Below the pieces are notes generated by a model, which saw only the letters and a list, made by a program, of their open reading frames with translations, was not told the DNA's origin and ran no database searches. Position numbers and translations under genes: made by a program. DNA of 64,000 nt. It comes from CAVZAB01 sp963773155. GTDB taxonomy: Bacteria; Pseudomonadota; Alphaproteobacteria; Rhizobiales; Beijerinckiaceae. The stretch spans positions 1 to 64,000 of the forward strand of contig CAVZAB010000013.1 in NCBI GenBank assembly GCA_963773155.1, given 5' to 3'. Of the stretch, positions 26,322 to 36,041 are shown one piece after another. Numbering within the stretch: the stretch's first letter is position 1; each line of letters opens with the position of its first letter.

Positions 26322-26864
26322 ATGGGTCATTGCCGTCTTTCATTTCCACTACTGATTGCATTGGTCGGTGTTCCGCAGGCCGCCTTGGCCAGGGTCAAAA
26401 TTCAAATCAATCTTTCGACACAAACCATGCATGTCACGTCCAACGACGCGGATTTTCTCTGGCCAATTTCAAGTGCGCGTTCGGGCTATTCGACGCCGCG
26501 CGGCTTCTACCGGCCCCAGCATCTCGAACGGATGCATTATTCGCACAAATACCACATGTCGCCGATGCCCTATTCCATCTTTTTTCGAGGCGGCTACGCG
26601 ATCCACGGCACCTATTCGACCGCCGAACTCGGCCGGCCGGCCTCGCATGGCTGCATTCGACTGGCGCCGCAAAATGCGGCGATGCTTTATGCCATGGTTC
26701 AAGAGGAAGGCGGCGGAATTTCGATTGAAGGGTCGCCGCCGGCGATGCGGTACTATTATGCGGAGCGCCGTCCGCGCCATCAGCAGGCCTATGCCTATGC
26801 GGCCTATGCCGGCCGCTACCGTGGTTTGCGGAGCTGGCTTAAGGATCCGGCCGGCCGCAACTAG
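26322..26864 (+). CDS. L,D-transpeptidase (YkuD domain)
   Basis: 180 residues from ATG 26322, GAGGAG 8 bases ahead. Signal peptide (PLLIALVGVPQAALA). The catalytic motif HGTYSTAELGRPASHGCIRL holds the active cysteine and histidine. Forms 3-3 peptidoglycan links or attaches lipoprotein to the wall. The C-terminal tail is Tyr/Arg/Ala-rich (AYAYAAYAGRYRGL). It shares a 140-bp divergent promoter region with mepA, whose product can cut such links: a matched wall-remodelling pair. Confidence 0.88.
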   Translation: MGHCRLSFPLLIALVGVPQAALARVKIQINLSTQTMHVTSNDADFLWPISSARSGYSTPRGFYRPQHLERMHYSHKYHMSPMPYSIFFRGGYAIHGTYSTAELGRPASHGCIRLAPQNAAMLYAMVQEEGGGISIEGSPPAMRYYYAERRPRHQQAYAYAAYAGRYRGLRSWLKDPAGRN

Positions 26865-26971
26865 CCAGCGCAGGATCTCCAGGCCTGCGCGCGTTAAGCG
26901 ACCACATATTCACAAAGTCCGGTGGGCGGACTAGGCTTGCTCTGACTGAACCGAACCTCGAGGACGCCCTG

Positions 26972-27739
26972 ATGCCCGCTGCAACACCCCTACGAACGTC
27001 CGGCTTGACCGACAATACCGAACGGCAATTGCGGGTCGATCTTGCTGCAGCCTTCCGCCTTGCCGCGCGCATGAACTGGCACGAGGCGGTCGCCAATCAT
27101 TTTTCTCTTGCAGTGTCTGCCGACGGCCGGCATTTCCTGATGAACCCGAAATGGCGGCATTTTTCGCGGGTCAAGGCGAGCGACTTGCTGCTGCTCGACT
27201 CGACCGACAGCGAGACCATGAAGCGCGCCGATGCGCCCGATCCCTCCGCCTGGTGCATCCATGGCGCTCTGCATGCCGAATTGTCGCAGGCGCGCTGCGT
27301 TCTGCACGTCCACCCGCCCTATGCCACCGCAATTGCTTCGCTCAGGGATCCCGACATCAAACCGGTCGACCAGAATTCGGCTAGATTTTTCAATCGGGTA
27401 GCTATTGATCTGCAATATGGCGGCATTGCCGATGAAAGCGAGGAGGGGGCCCGGATCGTCCGCGCGCTCGGCAACAAGCGGCGACTGATGATGGGCAATC
27501 ACGGGGTTCTCGTGGTCGCCGACGGCGTCGCTGAGGCTTTCGACGATCTCTATTATTTGGAACGGGCCTGCCAGACCCTGGTGCTTGCCTATTCAACCGG
27601 CCAACCGCTCAACGTGATGCCGGCAGCCCTTGCTGAGCGAACCGCTCGCGACTGGGAGAATTATGCCGATAGCGCCAAAGTGCATTTCGAGGAAATGAAG
27701 CTGCTGCTCGACCGCGAAGACCCCTCTTACGCATCCTAA
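26972..27739 (+). CDS. Class II aldolase/adducin family protein
   Basis: 255 residues; a GAGG site before the ATG. Zinc-dependent aldolase fold: NHFSLAVSADGRHFLMNP, the metal histidines in VLHVHPPYATA and the later GNHGVLVVAD. AWCIHGALHAELSQARCVLH matches the family helix. Members cleave or epimerise phosphorylated sugars, but many homologues of this length are uncharacterised decarboxylases or aldolases. Next gene downstream is a flavin/iron-sulfur reductase 230 bp away. Substrate unknown. Confidence 0.85.
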   Translation: MPAATPLRTSGLTDNTERQLRVDLAAAFRLAARMNWHEAVANHFSLAVSADGRHFLMNPKWRHFSRVKASDLLLLDSTDSETMKRADAPDPSAWCIHGALHAELSQARCVLHVHPPYATAIASLRDPDIKPVDQNSARFFNRVAIDLQYGGIADESEEGARIVRALGNKRRLMMGNHGVLVVADGVAEAFDDLYYLERACQTLVLAYSTGQPLNVMPAALAERTARDWENYADSAKVHFEEMKLLLDREDPSYAS

Positions 27740-27971
27740 ATCACGGCTTTCTTCAATTTGTCGAAAATATGGCGCCGACCGGATTTCGGCCTGGTGTTTA
27801 CCATGTTTGCAACAAACGGTGCCAGCGCGCTGCTGCGGTTAAAATTGAATTGATTGGGCGGCCAAGTTCGTAAGACTAGCAGCGTGCGGCGGGGTTCTGA
27901 GGGGACCAGCCATAGTGAAACCGTACGGCCGAACGCCCCATTGGGCGAACGATCGTGCACGCCTGTCGAGG

Positions 27972-29006
27972 ATGGCTGTGGGTACTCGTGTCAATCTCAA
28001 GGTGAATGGGTCGACAATTCAAGCGGCAACGAACCAAACGCTGGTCAATGCAGGAATGATGGCGGGGATCATTATCCCGCATGATTGCTCCTCCGGCCAA
28101 TGCGAAACCTGCCGGGTGCGCGTCATATCCGGATCGGTTGGGCCAGAGGGAACCGCCGACGGGGATTCGGTGCTCGCCTGCAAAGCCATCCTGCTCGGCG
28201 ATGCCGAAATTGCTTACGAGGCGATTCCCGCGGTCGTCAAGCGGTCCGGCGAGGTTGTCAGTCTCAAGACTCTCACCGGTGCAATTGTCGAGGTCCGGGT
28301 CAGGCTGAACACCCGGCTTACCTACCTTCCCGGCCAATATGTCAATGTGAAATTCGTTGGCTTTCCCCAACGGTCCTACAGTTTGTCTTTACCGCTCGAC
28401 GCCTCGGCCGAGGAAGACGAGCTCACCTTTCATATCAGGTGCTTTCCGGGCGGCTTCGTCTCCTCGGCGCTTGGCCGAAAAATCCGACCCGGCGGCAAGG
28501 TCGCGATTCGCGGCCCCTATGGCCATGCCTATTTGCGTCAAGCCACCGGCCGGCTGGTTCTGGTGGCGGGCGGAGCCGGATTTGCGCCGATCTGGTCGAT
28601 CGCGCTCGCCTCCCGCCTGTCGGCGCCAAACCGGCCGATTTCGCTGGTCATCGGCGTCGGCGACGTTGCCAATCTCTACATGCGACCCGCCCTGCAATGG
28701 CTCGCCGAGCATGGCGTCTCGGATATCGTCCTCTGTGCGGATACCGGCGAGGCGCCTGGTGTTCGAAGGGGGAGACCGACCGCCTTTCTGCCGCGATTGC
28801 ATGCCGATGACACGGTCTATACGGCCGGAGCGCCCGAAATGGTTGCCGCAATCAAGGTTTTGTGCCGGGAAGCCGGCGTCACCTGCTATGCCGACCCGTT
28901 TTTCGCTGGCACGCAAAAGGCCTCACTGGTTCAGCGGCTGTCGCAGTTGCTGCAATCGGCGACGAGCCAGCCAGCCGCCATCACGCTAGGCAAGAAAGCG
29001 CTGTAA
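27972..29006 (+). CDS. 2Fe-2S ferredoxin-flavin reductase
   Basis: About 345 residues; the start is ATG 27972 or the GTG at 27978, which has better spacing from GAGG. N-terminal plant-type ferredoxin domain (HDCSSGQCETCRVRV plus a distal cysteine in VLACKAIL: C-x4-C-x2-C...C), then an FAD domain (LPGQYVNVKF, RSYSLSLP) and an NAD(P)H domain (RLVLVAGGAGFAPIWSIAL, AGAPEMVAAIKVLC). Same plan as the reductases of multi-component oxygenases (order Fd-FAD-NAD). No oxygenase is next to it; a b-type cytochrome gene follows 75 bp later and is the likely electron acceptor. Confidence 0.88.
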   Translation: MAVGTRVNLKVNGSTIQAATNQTLVNAGMMAGIIIPHDCSSGQCETCRVRVISGSVGPEGTADGDSVLACKAILLGDAEIAYEAIPAVVKRSGEVVSLKTLTGAIVEVRVRLNTRLTYLPGQYVNVKFVGFPQRSYSLSLPLDASAEEDELTFHIRCFPGGFVSSALGRKIRPGGKVAIRGPYGHAYLRQATGRLVLVAGGAGFAPIWSIALASRLSAPNRPISLVIGVGDVANLYMRPALQWLAEHGVSDIVLCADTGEAPGVRRGRPTAFLPRLHADDTVYTAGAPEMVAAIKVLCREAGVTCYADPFFAGTQKASLVQRLSQLLQSATSQPAAITLGKKAL

Positions 29007-29081
29007 TGCCAATGGCCGGTTTCAATGCCCGCAATGGTCGCGTTGCCCGCCGTGGCCGGTTGAGCACCTGGGAGTTCCACC

Positions 29082-30821
29082 ATGTCAGATTTGGTTGACG
29101 ACAAAGCCTATACGCGAGCCGTTTCACTCACTCAGTCGGTTTCGTTGCCACGAACCGATTGGTTCTCGGTGCTTCTCCACTGGGCCTGCGCGATCGCCTT
29201 TCTGCTGAGCCTTGCAACCGGTTTGCGGATTGCGGCTGACGAACTCGACGCAGTTGTGCCGGTCGCACGTTGGCTGGCGCCAATCTTGCCGCAAGGCGAT
29301 ATGTGGGACGTGCATCTCTATGCGAGTTTTGTGTTCTTCTTCACCACCATTGCCTATGTTGTTTATCTGAACAGTGCCGACCTGACTGCGCGAAATTCCC
29401 TGAACAAGCTGCGCATTCTGCTTCTCAATGCATCGAGGAAGATGAAATGGAGTGCCGTGAATGTGGCGCTTCACTGGCTGTTCTACGGGCTGCTGCCGGT
29501 GATGATGGCAACCGGCATCGCCTTGTATCTTGGCCACGGCGGCTGGGTTACGGTACTGCACCGGGCCGTGGCCATTGCCTCGATCGGCTATATTCTTGCC
29601 CATGTCGTCGCTCATTTTCTTTACGGCGGCTGGCAGCAATTGCTGCGTGTCTTCCTGCCGCAATCGCTCAAAGTGGCGGGCAAGACGACGGTGCGACCAG
29701 CCTGGCTTGCCCTGGCTCTGGCGCTGCCCTTTACCGCGGCCGTCGCAGGCCTTGATTGGGTGAGCACGCCGGTTTTGATTTCCGCGTCGGTCTCGCGTGG
29801 CCCCGATCCGGCCCTGCTGCTCGACGATCCCGCCTGGGCCTTGGCGCGCCCCGTCTTCGTCCACACCGCCCAGGGCGCCAATCTCGGCGGTACCGGCCAG
29901 TCGCTGGTCGAAGTCCGCTCCCTGCATGACGCCGATACCATGTATTTTGCTTTCCGCTGGGAAGACCCGACCCGCTCGATCGCCCGCCTGCCATTGATCA
30001 AGCGGGAGGATGGCTGGCACATGATCGATGACAGGGCCGACGTAATGGACGTGGTCGGCCACTACGAAGACAAATTCGCGGTGGTCTTTACCCAGTCAAC
30101 GGCGTTTGGCGACGGCGGGATTGCCCATCTCGGCGCCAAGCCTCTCGCGGACAAGCCGGTGCCAATGAACGGGCGCGGTTACCATTACACGACCGATGGC
30201 AGCGTCAACGAAATGTGGCAATGGAAATCGACTCGTGGCGGCCTCCTTGGCGGCATGGACCACCAATATATCGGCCCACCGCGCGAGCCGACCCCAGGCG
30301 AGGCGGCTGGTCGTGACCGCTACCAGGCCGGCTATTGGAACTACGATGGGGCCGCGCCTTACGTGTACAATTACGTCAGCGAGCCGCCCGGTGGCTACCG
30401 GGGACCGATCGCCATCAAATATCTGCCGAAGGACCTTGCTCAGACGCAGAAGGCGATGGGCCGGCCGGTCAACGGGACCGACGATAGCATGGATCAGGAC
30501 CAGCAATATTGGATGTTCGCGGAGGACACGGTACCCTATTCGCCGGAAGCCGATGCGCAGATTCCGGTGGGAACGATCATTCCCGGTGTCGTGCTCAAGG
30601 ACCGCGGGCGCTACAGCGGCGAGCGCGGCGCAGTTCAAGCCACGACACAATGGGCTGATGGTCATTGGACCTTGATCGCTTCACGGTCGCTGCGCAAAAT
30701 GGGCAAATATGACGTGGATTTTCGCACCGATACGGGCCTCAATCTCTTTGTCGCGGTCTATGACCATACCCAGACCCGCCACACCCGCCACCAGCGACCA
30801 ATCCATCTGGAACTGCGCTGA
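29082..30821 (+). CDS. Cytochrome b561-type membrane domain fused to ethylbenzene dehydrogenase-like haem domain
   Basis: 579 residues, intact, GGGAG before the ATG. Residues about 25-240 are a four- to five-helix cytochrome b with paired histidines (WFSVLLHWACAIAFLLS; VHLYASFVFFF; NVALHWLFYGLLPVMM; LHRAVAIASIGYILAHVVAHF). The C-terminal half (about 255-579) resembles the periplasmic haem b domain of ethylbenzene/DMSO dehydrogenase gamma subunits (VEVRSLHDADTMYFAFRWED; WTLIASRSLRKM). It likely carries electrons across the inner membrane to or from a periplasmic partner. Coupled upstream reductase suggests NADH-driven haem reduction. Partner enzyme not in the window. Confidence 0.85.
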   Translation: MSDLVDDKAYTRAVSLTQSVSLPRTDWFSVLLHWACAIAFLLSLATGLRIAADELDAVVPVARWLAPILPQGDMWDVHLYASFVFFFTTIAYVVYLNSADLTARNSLNKLRILLLNASRKMKWSAVNVALHWLFYGLLPVMMATGIALYLGHGGWVTVLHRAVAIASIGYILAHVVAHFLYGGWQQLLRVFLPQSLKVAGKTTVRPAWLALALALPFTAAVAGLDWVSTPVLISASVSRGPDPALLLDDPAWALARPVFVHTAQGANLGGTGQSLVEVRSLHDADTMYFAFRWEDPTRSIARLPLIKREDGWHMIDDRADVMDVVGHYEDKFAVVFTQSTAFGDGGIAHLGAKPLADKPVPMNGRGYHYTTDGSVNEMWQWKSTRGGLLGGMDHQYIGPPREPTPGEAAGRDRYQAGYWNYDGAAPYVYNYVSEPPGGYRGPIAIKYLPKDLAQTQKAMGRPVNGTDDSMDQDQQYWMFAEDTVPYSPEADAQIPVGTIIPGVVLKDRGRYSGERGAVQATTQWADGHWTLIASRSLRKMGKYDVDFRTDTGLNLFVAVYDHTQTRHTRHQRPIHLELR

Positions 30822-30824
30822 GTT

Positions 30825-33706
30825 TCAGGCGACCTTCTTGCGCAGTGGACCGGTTAAGAATTCGCCGATTTCGGCGGCAGGCTTTGGCCGCCCCAGGAAA
30901 TAGCCCTGCACCTCACCGCAGCCTTCGGCGCGCAGCAGATCGAGCTGGGCGATGGTCTCGACGCCTTCGGCGGTAATCGTCATTTTGAGACTTCGGCCAA
31001 GTCCGATCACCGCCCGCACGATGGCAAGACCATCGGCGCGTCCCGGCAAGTCGCGGATGAACGATTGATCGAGCTTGATTTTGTCAAAGGGGAAGCTGTG
31101 CAGGCATTTCAGGGACGAATAGCCGGTGCCGAAATCGTCCATCGAAAAGCGAACCCCGAATTCCTTCAGGCTGAGCAGGGTCGCCAGTGTCGTGGGATCT
31201 TCCTGCAACAGAGCCGATTCGGTGACTTCAAGTTCGAGTCGGTCGGCTGGCATGCCGGCCGCGGCGACGGCATTCATGACAACGCTCGCCAGATTGGGGT
31301 TCTTGATCTGGATCGGCGAGACATTGACCGCGACCTTGAGGTCGGCCGGCCAGGTCGCGGCCTCACGGCAGGCCTGGCGAACGACCCATTCCCCAAGCGG
31401 CACGATGAGACCGGTTTCTTCGGCAAAGGGGATGAACTCGCCGGGCGAAACCATACCGCGGACCGGGTGGCGCCAGCGCACCAGCGCCTCGAAGCCGACG
31501 ACGCGGTGCTGGGCCAGATTGACGATCGGCTGATAGTGCAATTCGAATTCGCCCTGGCTCAGCGCGGCGCGGAATTCCACTTCGAGAACGCGACGGGCGC
31601 GAACCTTGGCGTCCATTTCGAGCTCGAAGCTGCGCCAAGTGTTGCGGCCGTCGGCCTTGGCGGCATAAAGAGCGAGGTCGGCGTTCTTCAGCAAATGATC
31701 CGCCTCGTCGCCGTCCTTGCGCGAGTAGGCGATGCCGATGCTGACCCCGATCACAATTTCGTTGCCCTCGATTCGGTAGGGCTGGATGATCGTGGCGACG
31801 ATGGTCGCGGCGACGGTTTCTGCACTCGCTTGGGTCACCGATCCGGCGAGAACGACGGCAAATTCGTCAGCGCCGAGACGGGCTACCATGTCGTGCGGTC
31901 GAACGCTGGCGCGCAGCCGATTGGCGACCTGGACCAATAGGGCGTCTCCGATCGGATGGCCAAGCGTGTCATTGACTGACTTGAAGGCGTCGAGATCGAG
32001 ACACAGAACAGCAAAGCCGTCGGCCTCATTTTTGACGAAATCCAGTTCCTGCTCCAATCGCTCACGAAGCATCAGGCGGTTCGGCAGGTCGGTGAGCACG
32101 TCGTGTCGCGCCATATGGGCGATCCGCGCCTCGCCGCGCCGCCGCTCGGTAATGTCGGCATAGGTTGCAACCCAGCCACCACCCGGCATTGGCTGGTGTG
32201 AAAGAGCAATGACCCGCCCGTCGACGAGGTCCTGGGTGATCGATTTCGCCTCATTGCGCCGCGCCAGATCGCGTTGCAGGCGGCGCCACTTGTCGGCATG
32301 GGTGAAGAGGCCGTGCTGACAGCTCATCTCGAGGATCTCGTCGAATTGCATGCCGGGGCGAATCTCGTCGGCGCCGAAACCGAAAATCTCGATGAAGCGC
32401 CGGTTGGACACGATCAGTCGCTGCGCCGCGTCGAACATGCAAAGGCCGTGCGACATGTTGCTCAGCGCCGCGTCGAAGCGAAGGTTCTGGGTCAGCAATT
32501 GTTGTTCTTGACTGATCAGGGTCCGATTCTGCTCCATGACACTCAGGCGCAATTGATCGCGCTCGGCAACGGAAAGCTGGAGGATGCCAACGGCCTTGGC
32601 GATGTCGCCGATTTCATCGCGGCGCCGTTCGCCAAGCACCGTGACTTGCTGCTCGCCCTTGGCGACAGCCGTCACCGCCCGGGTGATCGCCCTGAGCGGC
32701 CGCGTCACTTCCCGTCCGACGATGATCGAGATGGCGGCAAACGACAGAATCGCCAGCGTCGCAAAGGCAGTCAGCCATTGTACCAGGGACGAATTCTGCT
32801 CCTCGCCGATGCGAACCATCTCATCACGCGCGGCATAGAGGTCAGACATGGGCGCCAGTGCGCAAACATCGGCGACGCCCTGAAAAGGCTCGCAACGCGC
32901 GACATATTTGCCGTCCCGGGTGACAGTGAAAGGATTGGGCGGCCCCGGGTTCACATCGACATCCGGTTCGGACAGCCCGGCCATCGAAATGCGGCGGCCA
33001 TCGGCGATGACGAGAACGCCGGCCCGGGTGAGGCCAGCAAATTCGACCAATTCGTCCTCGCGATCCTTGATGACCCGCGTCGCGATCAGCGCGCCGGTGA
33101 CATCGCCGAAATCGTCGAACAGCGGCACCGCCATAATGTCGGCGACGGCGCCGATCGGCACTCCGAAGGCCAGCTCGGTCGACAAATCGACGCGCACGAC
33201 CCGCCGCATAGGGCGCGGCGCGGCGCGTTCATTGGTCGTCAGCAGCGCGCGGATCTCTGCCGCATAGGCGCTGCGGCGAAGTGCCTCATTGGTCGCCAGG
33301 AGATCGATCGCGCCGGTAGCGGCGCCGATTACCCGCATTTGCGCATCGACGACGATGATGCTGTCGAGTTGGGCGAGCTGCGCCGCCGGATTGAGAGCTT
33401 CGGAGATTGCGACGATATTGCCGGTCATGATCGCCGAATTAATGTCCTGGCGCTGGGCAATATCGGCGAGCCTCGTCTCGGTCAGCGAAAGCAGCCGATC
33501 GAAGTTCTCGCCCGGGCGAGCCGCGCATTCGCGTCAAGGCTCTCGGCCAGCTTTGCCTTCGACAACCGGCCCAATTGCTCCGATTGCTCGGCGACACCCT
33601 CGCGCAGTTTCATGACCGTCACGCCCGTCAACGACGAGAACACGATTACGCCTGTGATCAGGATCGAGATTGAGAACCGTGTTGCGAGCGAACGGAATCT
33701 GAACAT
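30825..33706 (-). CDS. GGDEF-EAL receptor with periplasmic sensor (one frameshift)
   Basis: Starts at ATG 33706 (MFRFRSLATRFSISIL), TM helix residues 11-31. The frame shifts near 33500; the sense resumes FDRLLSLTETRLADIAQRQD and then reads cleanly to 30825, about 960 codons in all. Order: TM1, a periplasmic sensor domain (dCache-like, about 300 residues), TM2 (FATLAILSFAAISIIVG), HAMP (REVTRPLRAITRAVTAVA), coiled coil, PAS-like segment (FDAAQRLIVSNRRFIEIFG), GGDEF (RLGADEFAVVL) and EAL (VVGFEALVRWRHP; MDDFGTGYSSL). The GGDEF signature is GADEF, so cyclase activity may be lost, while the EAL residues for c-di-GMP hydrolysis look complete. It follows a PstS-like gene with no gap. Confidence 0.88.
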
Positions 33707-33709
33707 GGG

Positions 33710-34513
33710 TCACTGCCCGCTGACGGGCACTCCACCCTGGCCCTGCACCAGCTGGCGCGCCGCCGGCGTGGCGACGAAGGCCAGGAACGCTTGCGCCTCC
33801 GGCGTAACGGTCGCGTCCTTGTAGATCAGACCAACGGTGACAGCCGAAGGATAGCTGGGGTCCTCGGGCGCCTTGCCGTCGATCGTGAGGATCGTGGTGT
33901 CTTGCTCAAGCGCCTTAGTGCGCGGCCCGAATCCGACGGCCCCCTCGACCGATTTCACGGTCTCGACGGCATCCTGGGTGGTCACGGCAGTCTTCGCCTT
34001 CGGCGTGAATTGCAGGGACTTCCAACCAGGCATGGTCGCCCGTAGGACATTGAGCGTGCTGTCCTCGTCCTCGCGCCGGACCACCCTGATCTTCAGATCC
34101 GCCCCGCCGACGTCTTTCCAATTGGTGATGGATCCGGAATAAATCTGCACCAATTGGTCGGAAGTCAGCGCGGCGACGCCGGTCGAGGGATGCGTATAGA
34201 TCGCCGAGGGAATGCGCACGAGCGGCACGAACTTGATGCCTTGCGCCTTTTCGGCATCCGTCAGTGGGCGGGCAATCCGGCCGAGCACGGCTCGGTCGGC
34301 GCCGACGGCGGCAATGCCGCCGCCCGAACCAATACTGGGCGGTATCAACACCTTGGTGTCGGGCGCCTGGGCCGAAAAGGCGGTCGCCAGCGATCGCAAA
34401 ATATCAATGCCGTCGCCGGTACCGGTGATCGGCAGATCGCCGGCGCGGGCAACGGTTAGCGTCAGGCCCAAGAGCAGGGCGGCACAGGGCAGGCTTTTGT
34501 GGAGTTTCGTCAC
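33710..34513 (-). CDS. PstS-like periplasmic substrate-binding protein
   Basis: 267 residues from GTG 34513 (VTKLHKSLPCAAL), with AGGG 8 bases before it; the longer frame from 34597 is less likely. Signal peptide to ARA (about residue 24). PBP-like fold of the phosphate-binding type: GTGDGIDILRSLATAFSA, PPSIGSGGGIAAVGAD, IPSAIYTHPSTGVAALTSDQ, IYSGSITNWKDVGGADLKI. No pstC, pstA or pstB accompanies it; the next gene, separated by 3 bases, is a GGDEF-EAL receptor with a periplasmic domain. It therefore probably serves as a ligand sensor for that receptor, not as an importer part. Confidence 0.85.
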   Translation of the reverse strand: MTKLHKSLPCAALLLGLTLTVARAGDLPITGTGDGIDILRSLATAFSAQAPDTKVLIPPSIGSGGGIAAVGADRAVLGRIARPLTDAEKAQGIKFVPLVRIPSAIYTHPSTGVAALTSDQLVQIYSGSITNWKDVGGADLKIRVVRREDEDSTLNVLRATMPGWKSLQFTPKAKTAVTTQDAVETVKSVEGAVGFGPRTKALEQDTTILTIDGKAPEDPSYPSAVTVGLIYKDATVTPEAQAFLAFVATPAARQLVQGQGGVPVSGQ

Positions 34514-35200
34514 GGAACAACCCTCGTTTTCGAAGAATGTTCCGAGCCAACCATAAGCACTTGAACGATGTGTTGCTTTTGGCCGCCGCCGCGGCACCGG
34601 CGGGGGTTCGGAGCCGGCGATCTGCCTGGGTGGTTAAGTGAGCTTTTCGTAACGCTTCGGAAAATCGTTCAAATCCGCAGAAGTCTTTAACCTTTGCAGT
34701 TGAATTTGTGAGGGGCAGGATGCCCTCCGGCGGCATCCAGGGCTTGATTGGCGGCGGCAGATTGGAGCTTGGCCGCCAATGACCGCGGCCGAGCGTGCGA
34801 TGCGCAATGGCGATGAAGTGGATCGCATCGAGGCCGTCGATAGCGTTGCGCCAGCCGGCATCAAGAAAATCGACGGCGGCCTGCGGCGACCCGGCCAAGG
34901 GTGGCGAGCAGAAGGCGACCGGCACCCGACCTGACCCATCGATTAACCTTCCTGCTCCGAGCGCGATCCGCAAGGCCGAACCATCGCAAAGCGCCCCCGA
35001 GATTCGCCGGCTCGGCAGGATCTATAGTCTTCATGGCCGAGCGCCAGCCGAATGGCCCCGCACCAGCGCGAACTGGCTGCAGGTCGCGGCGAATGGGTGC
35101 CGATTCAAAGGCAATCAAGGCCAGCGGTCTTGAAATCGCCGAATGCGGGCATCCGCCAACGGCCCTACGGCTCGTGCAGGCCTTTCCCCACAGGTGTCAC
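34514..35200. other. Intergenic region, no supported gene
   Basis: About 690 bases upstream of the PstS-like gene and downstream of the permease. Several overlapping short frames exist on both strands, none with a ribosome site or family-like sequence. It may hold an eroded gene and the promoter of the PstS-GGDEF operon. Confidence 0.5.
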
Positions 35201-36037
35201 TCAGGCCCTGGCCTGCTTTGCCCGGGTGACGATTTGCGTTGGGTTCACGAAGCGCAGCGCCAGGATCAGCCAGAATAAGGTGGTCAGCATATAGACGACG
35301 GCCATGGCATCGATCGACTGGACCGCCCGGACCCCGGCCGCAAATACCGCGTAATAGAGGGCGACAACCAGTGTCTGGCTCGATGGCCCGGCGGTAAGAA
35401 AGGTCAGTTCAAACATCGCGATCGTTCGCACCAGGACCAGCAGCAGCGCGGCGAGGGCGCCGGGCAGCAGCAGCGGCGCCAGGACGTACCGGAATAAGCC
35501 GAAGGTGCTGGCGCCGAAGACTCTGGCGGCGGCCTCGATCCTCGGGTCGATCTGTTCGATGAAGGGGATCATCACCAGAATGACGAAGGGTACCGTCGGT
35601 ACCAGATTGGCGGCGATGACGCCAGAAAGCGTCCCGCCGATTCCGGCCCGATAGAGAACGGTGGCGAGCGGTATGCCGAATGTCACCGGTGGAACAAGAA
35701 GCGGCAGCAGGAACAAGAGGGTGACCAATCGTTTGCCCGGGAAGTCGCGCCGTGCCATTGCATAGGCGGCCGGTATGCCGATCAGTCCCGACAAGAGGAC
35801 AACCGCAAAAACGACTTCGAAGGTCGTGATCAGCAGGTCGTCGAGTTGGAACTCGTCCCAGGCCGCGAAATACCATTTGCTGGTAAAGCCGGCCGGCAAC
35901 CAGGTGCCGAGCCAGCGGGTCGCGAAGGAAGAGGTCACGACCGTCGCGATCATGGCGAACAGGTTGAGGACGAAAAAGCCGGTCAGAGTCCAGACTGCCG
36001 CGGCCCACAGGCGTTCCGATGGCCTTTGCCTCGTCAT
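35201..36037 (-). CDS. ABC importer permease, PotC/binding-protein-dependent type
   Basis: 278 residues, six predicted TM helices beginning with LWAAAVWTLTGFFVLNLFAM. The EAA cytoplasmic loop that contacts the ATPase is EAAARVFGASTFGLFRYVLA. Intact; last gene of the minus-strand importer operon, 4 bases after the other permease. Class: spermidine/putrescine, iron or sugar-acid importers. Its place next to the uronate genes suggests a sugar acid, but this is inference. Confidence 0.85.
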   Translation of the reverse strand: MTRQRPSERLWAAAVWTLTGFFVLNLFAMIATVVTSSFATRWLGTWLPAGFTSKWYFAAWDEFQLDDLLITTFEVVFAVVLLSGLIGIPAAYAMARRDFPGKRLVTLLFLLPLLVPPVTFGIPLATVLYRAGIGGTLSGVIAANLVPTVPFVILVMIPFIEQIDPRIEAAARVFGASTFGLFRYVLAPLLLPGALAALLLVLVRTIAMFELTFLTAGPSSQTLVVALYYAVFAAGVRAVQSIDAMAVVYMLTTLFWLILALRFVNPTQIVTRAKQARA

Positions 36038-36041
36038 TCGC

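Noticed and set aside
32274..33824. 516-codon plus-strand frame
   Set aside because: Antisense to the GGDEF-EAL gene; no ribosome site or domain.
34404..35118. Several 85-190-codon frames between the PstS-like gene and the permease
   Set aside because: They overlap each other on both strands, lack ribosome sites and show no family-like sequence.
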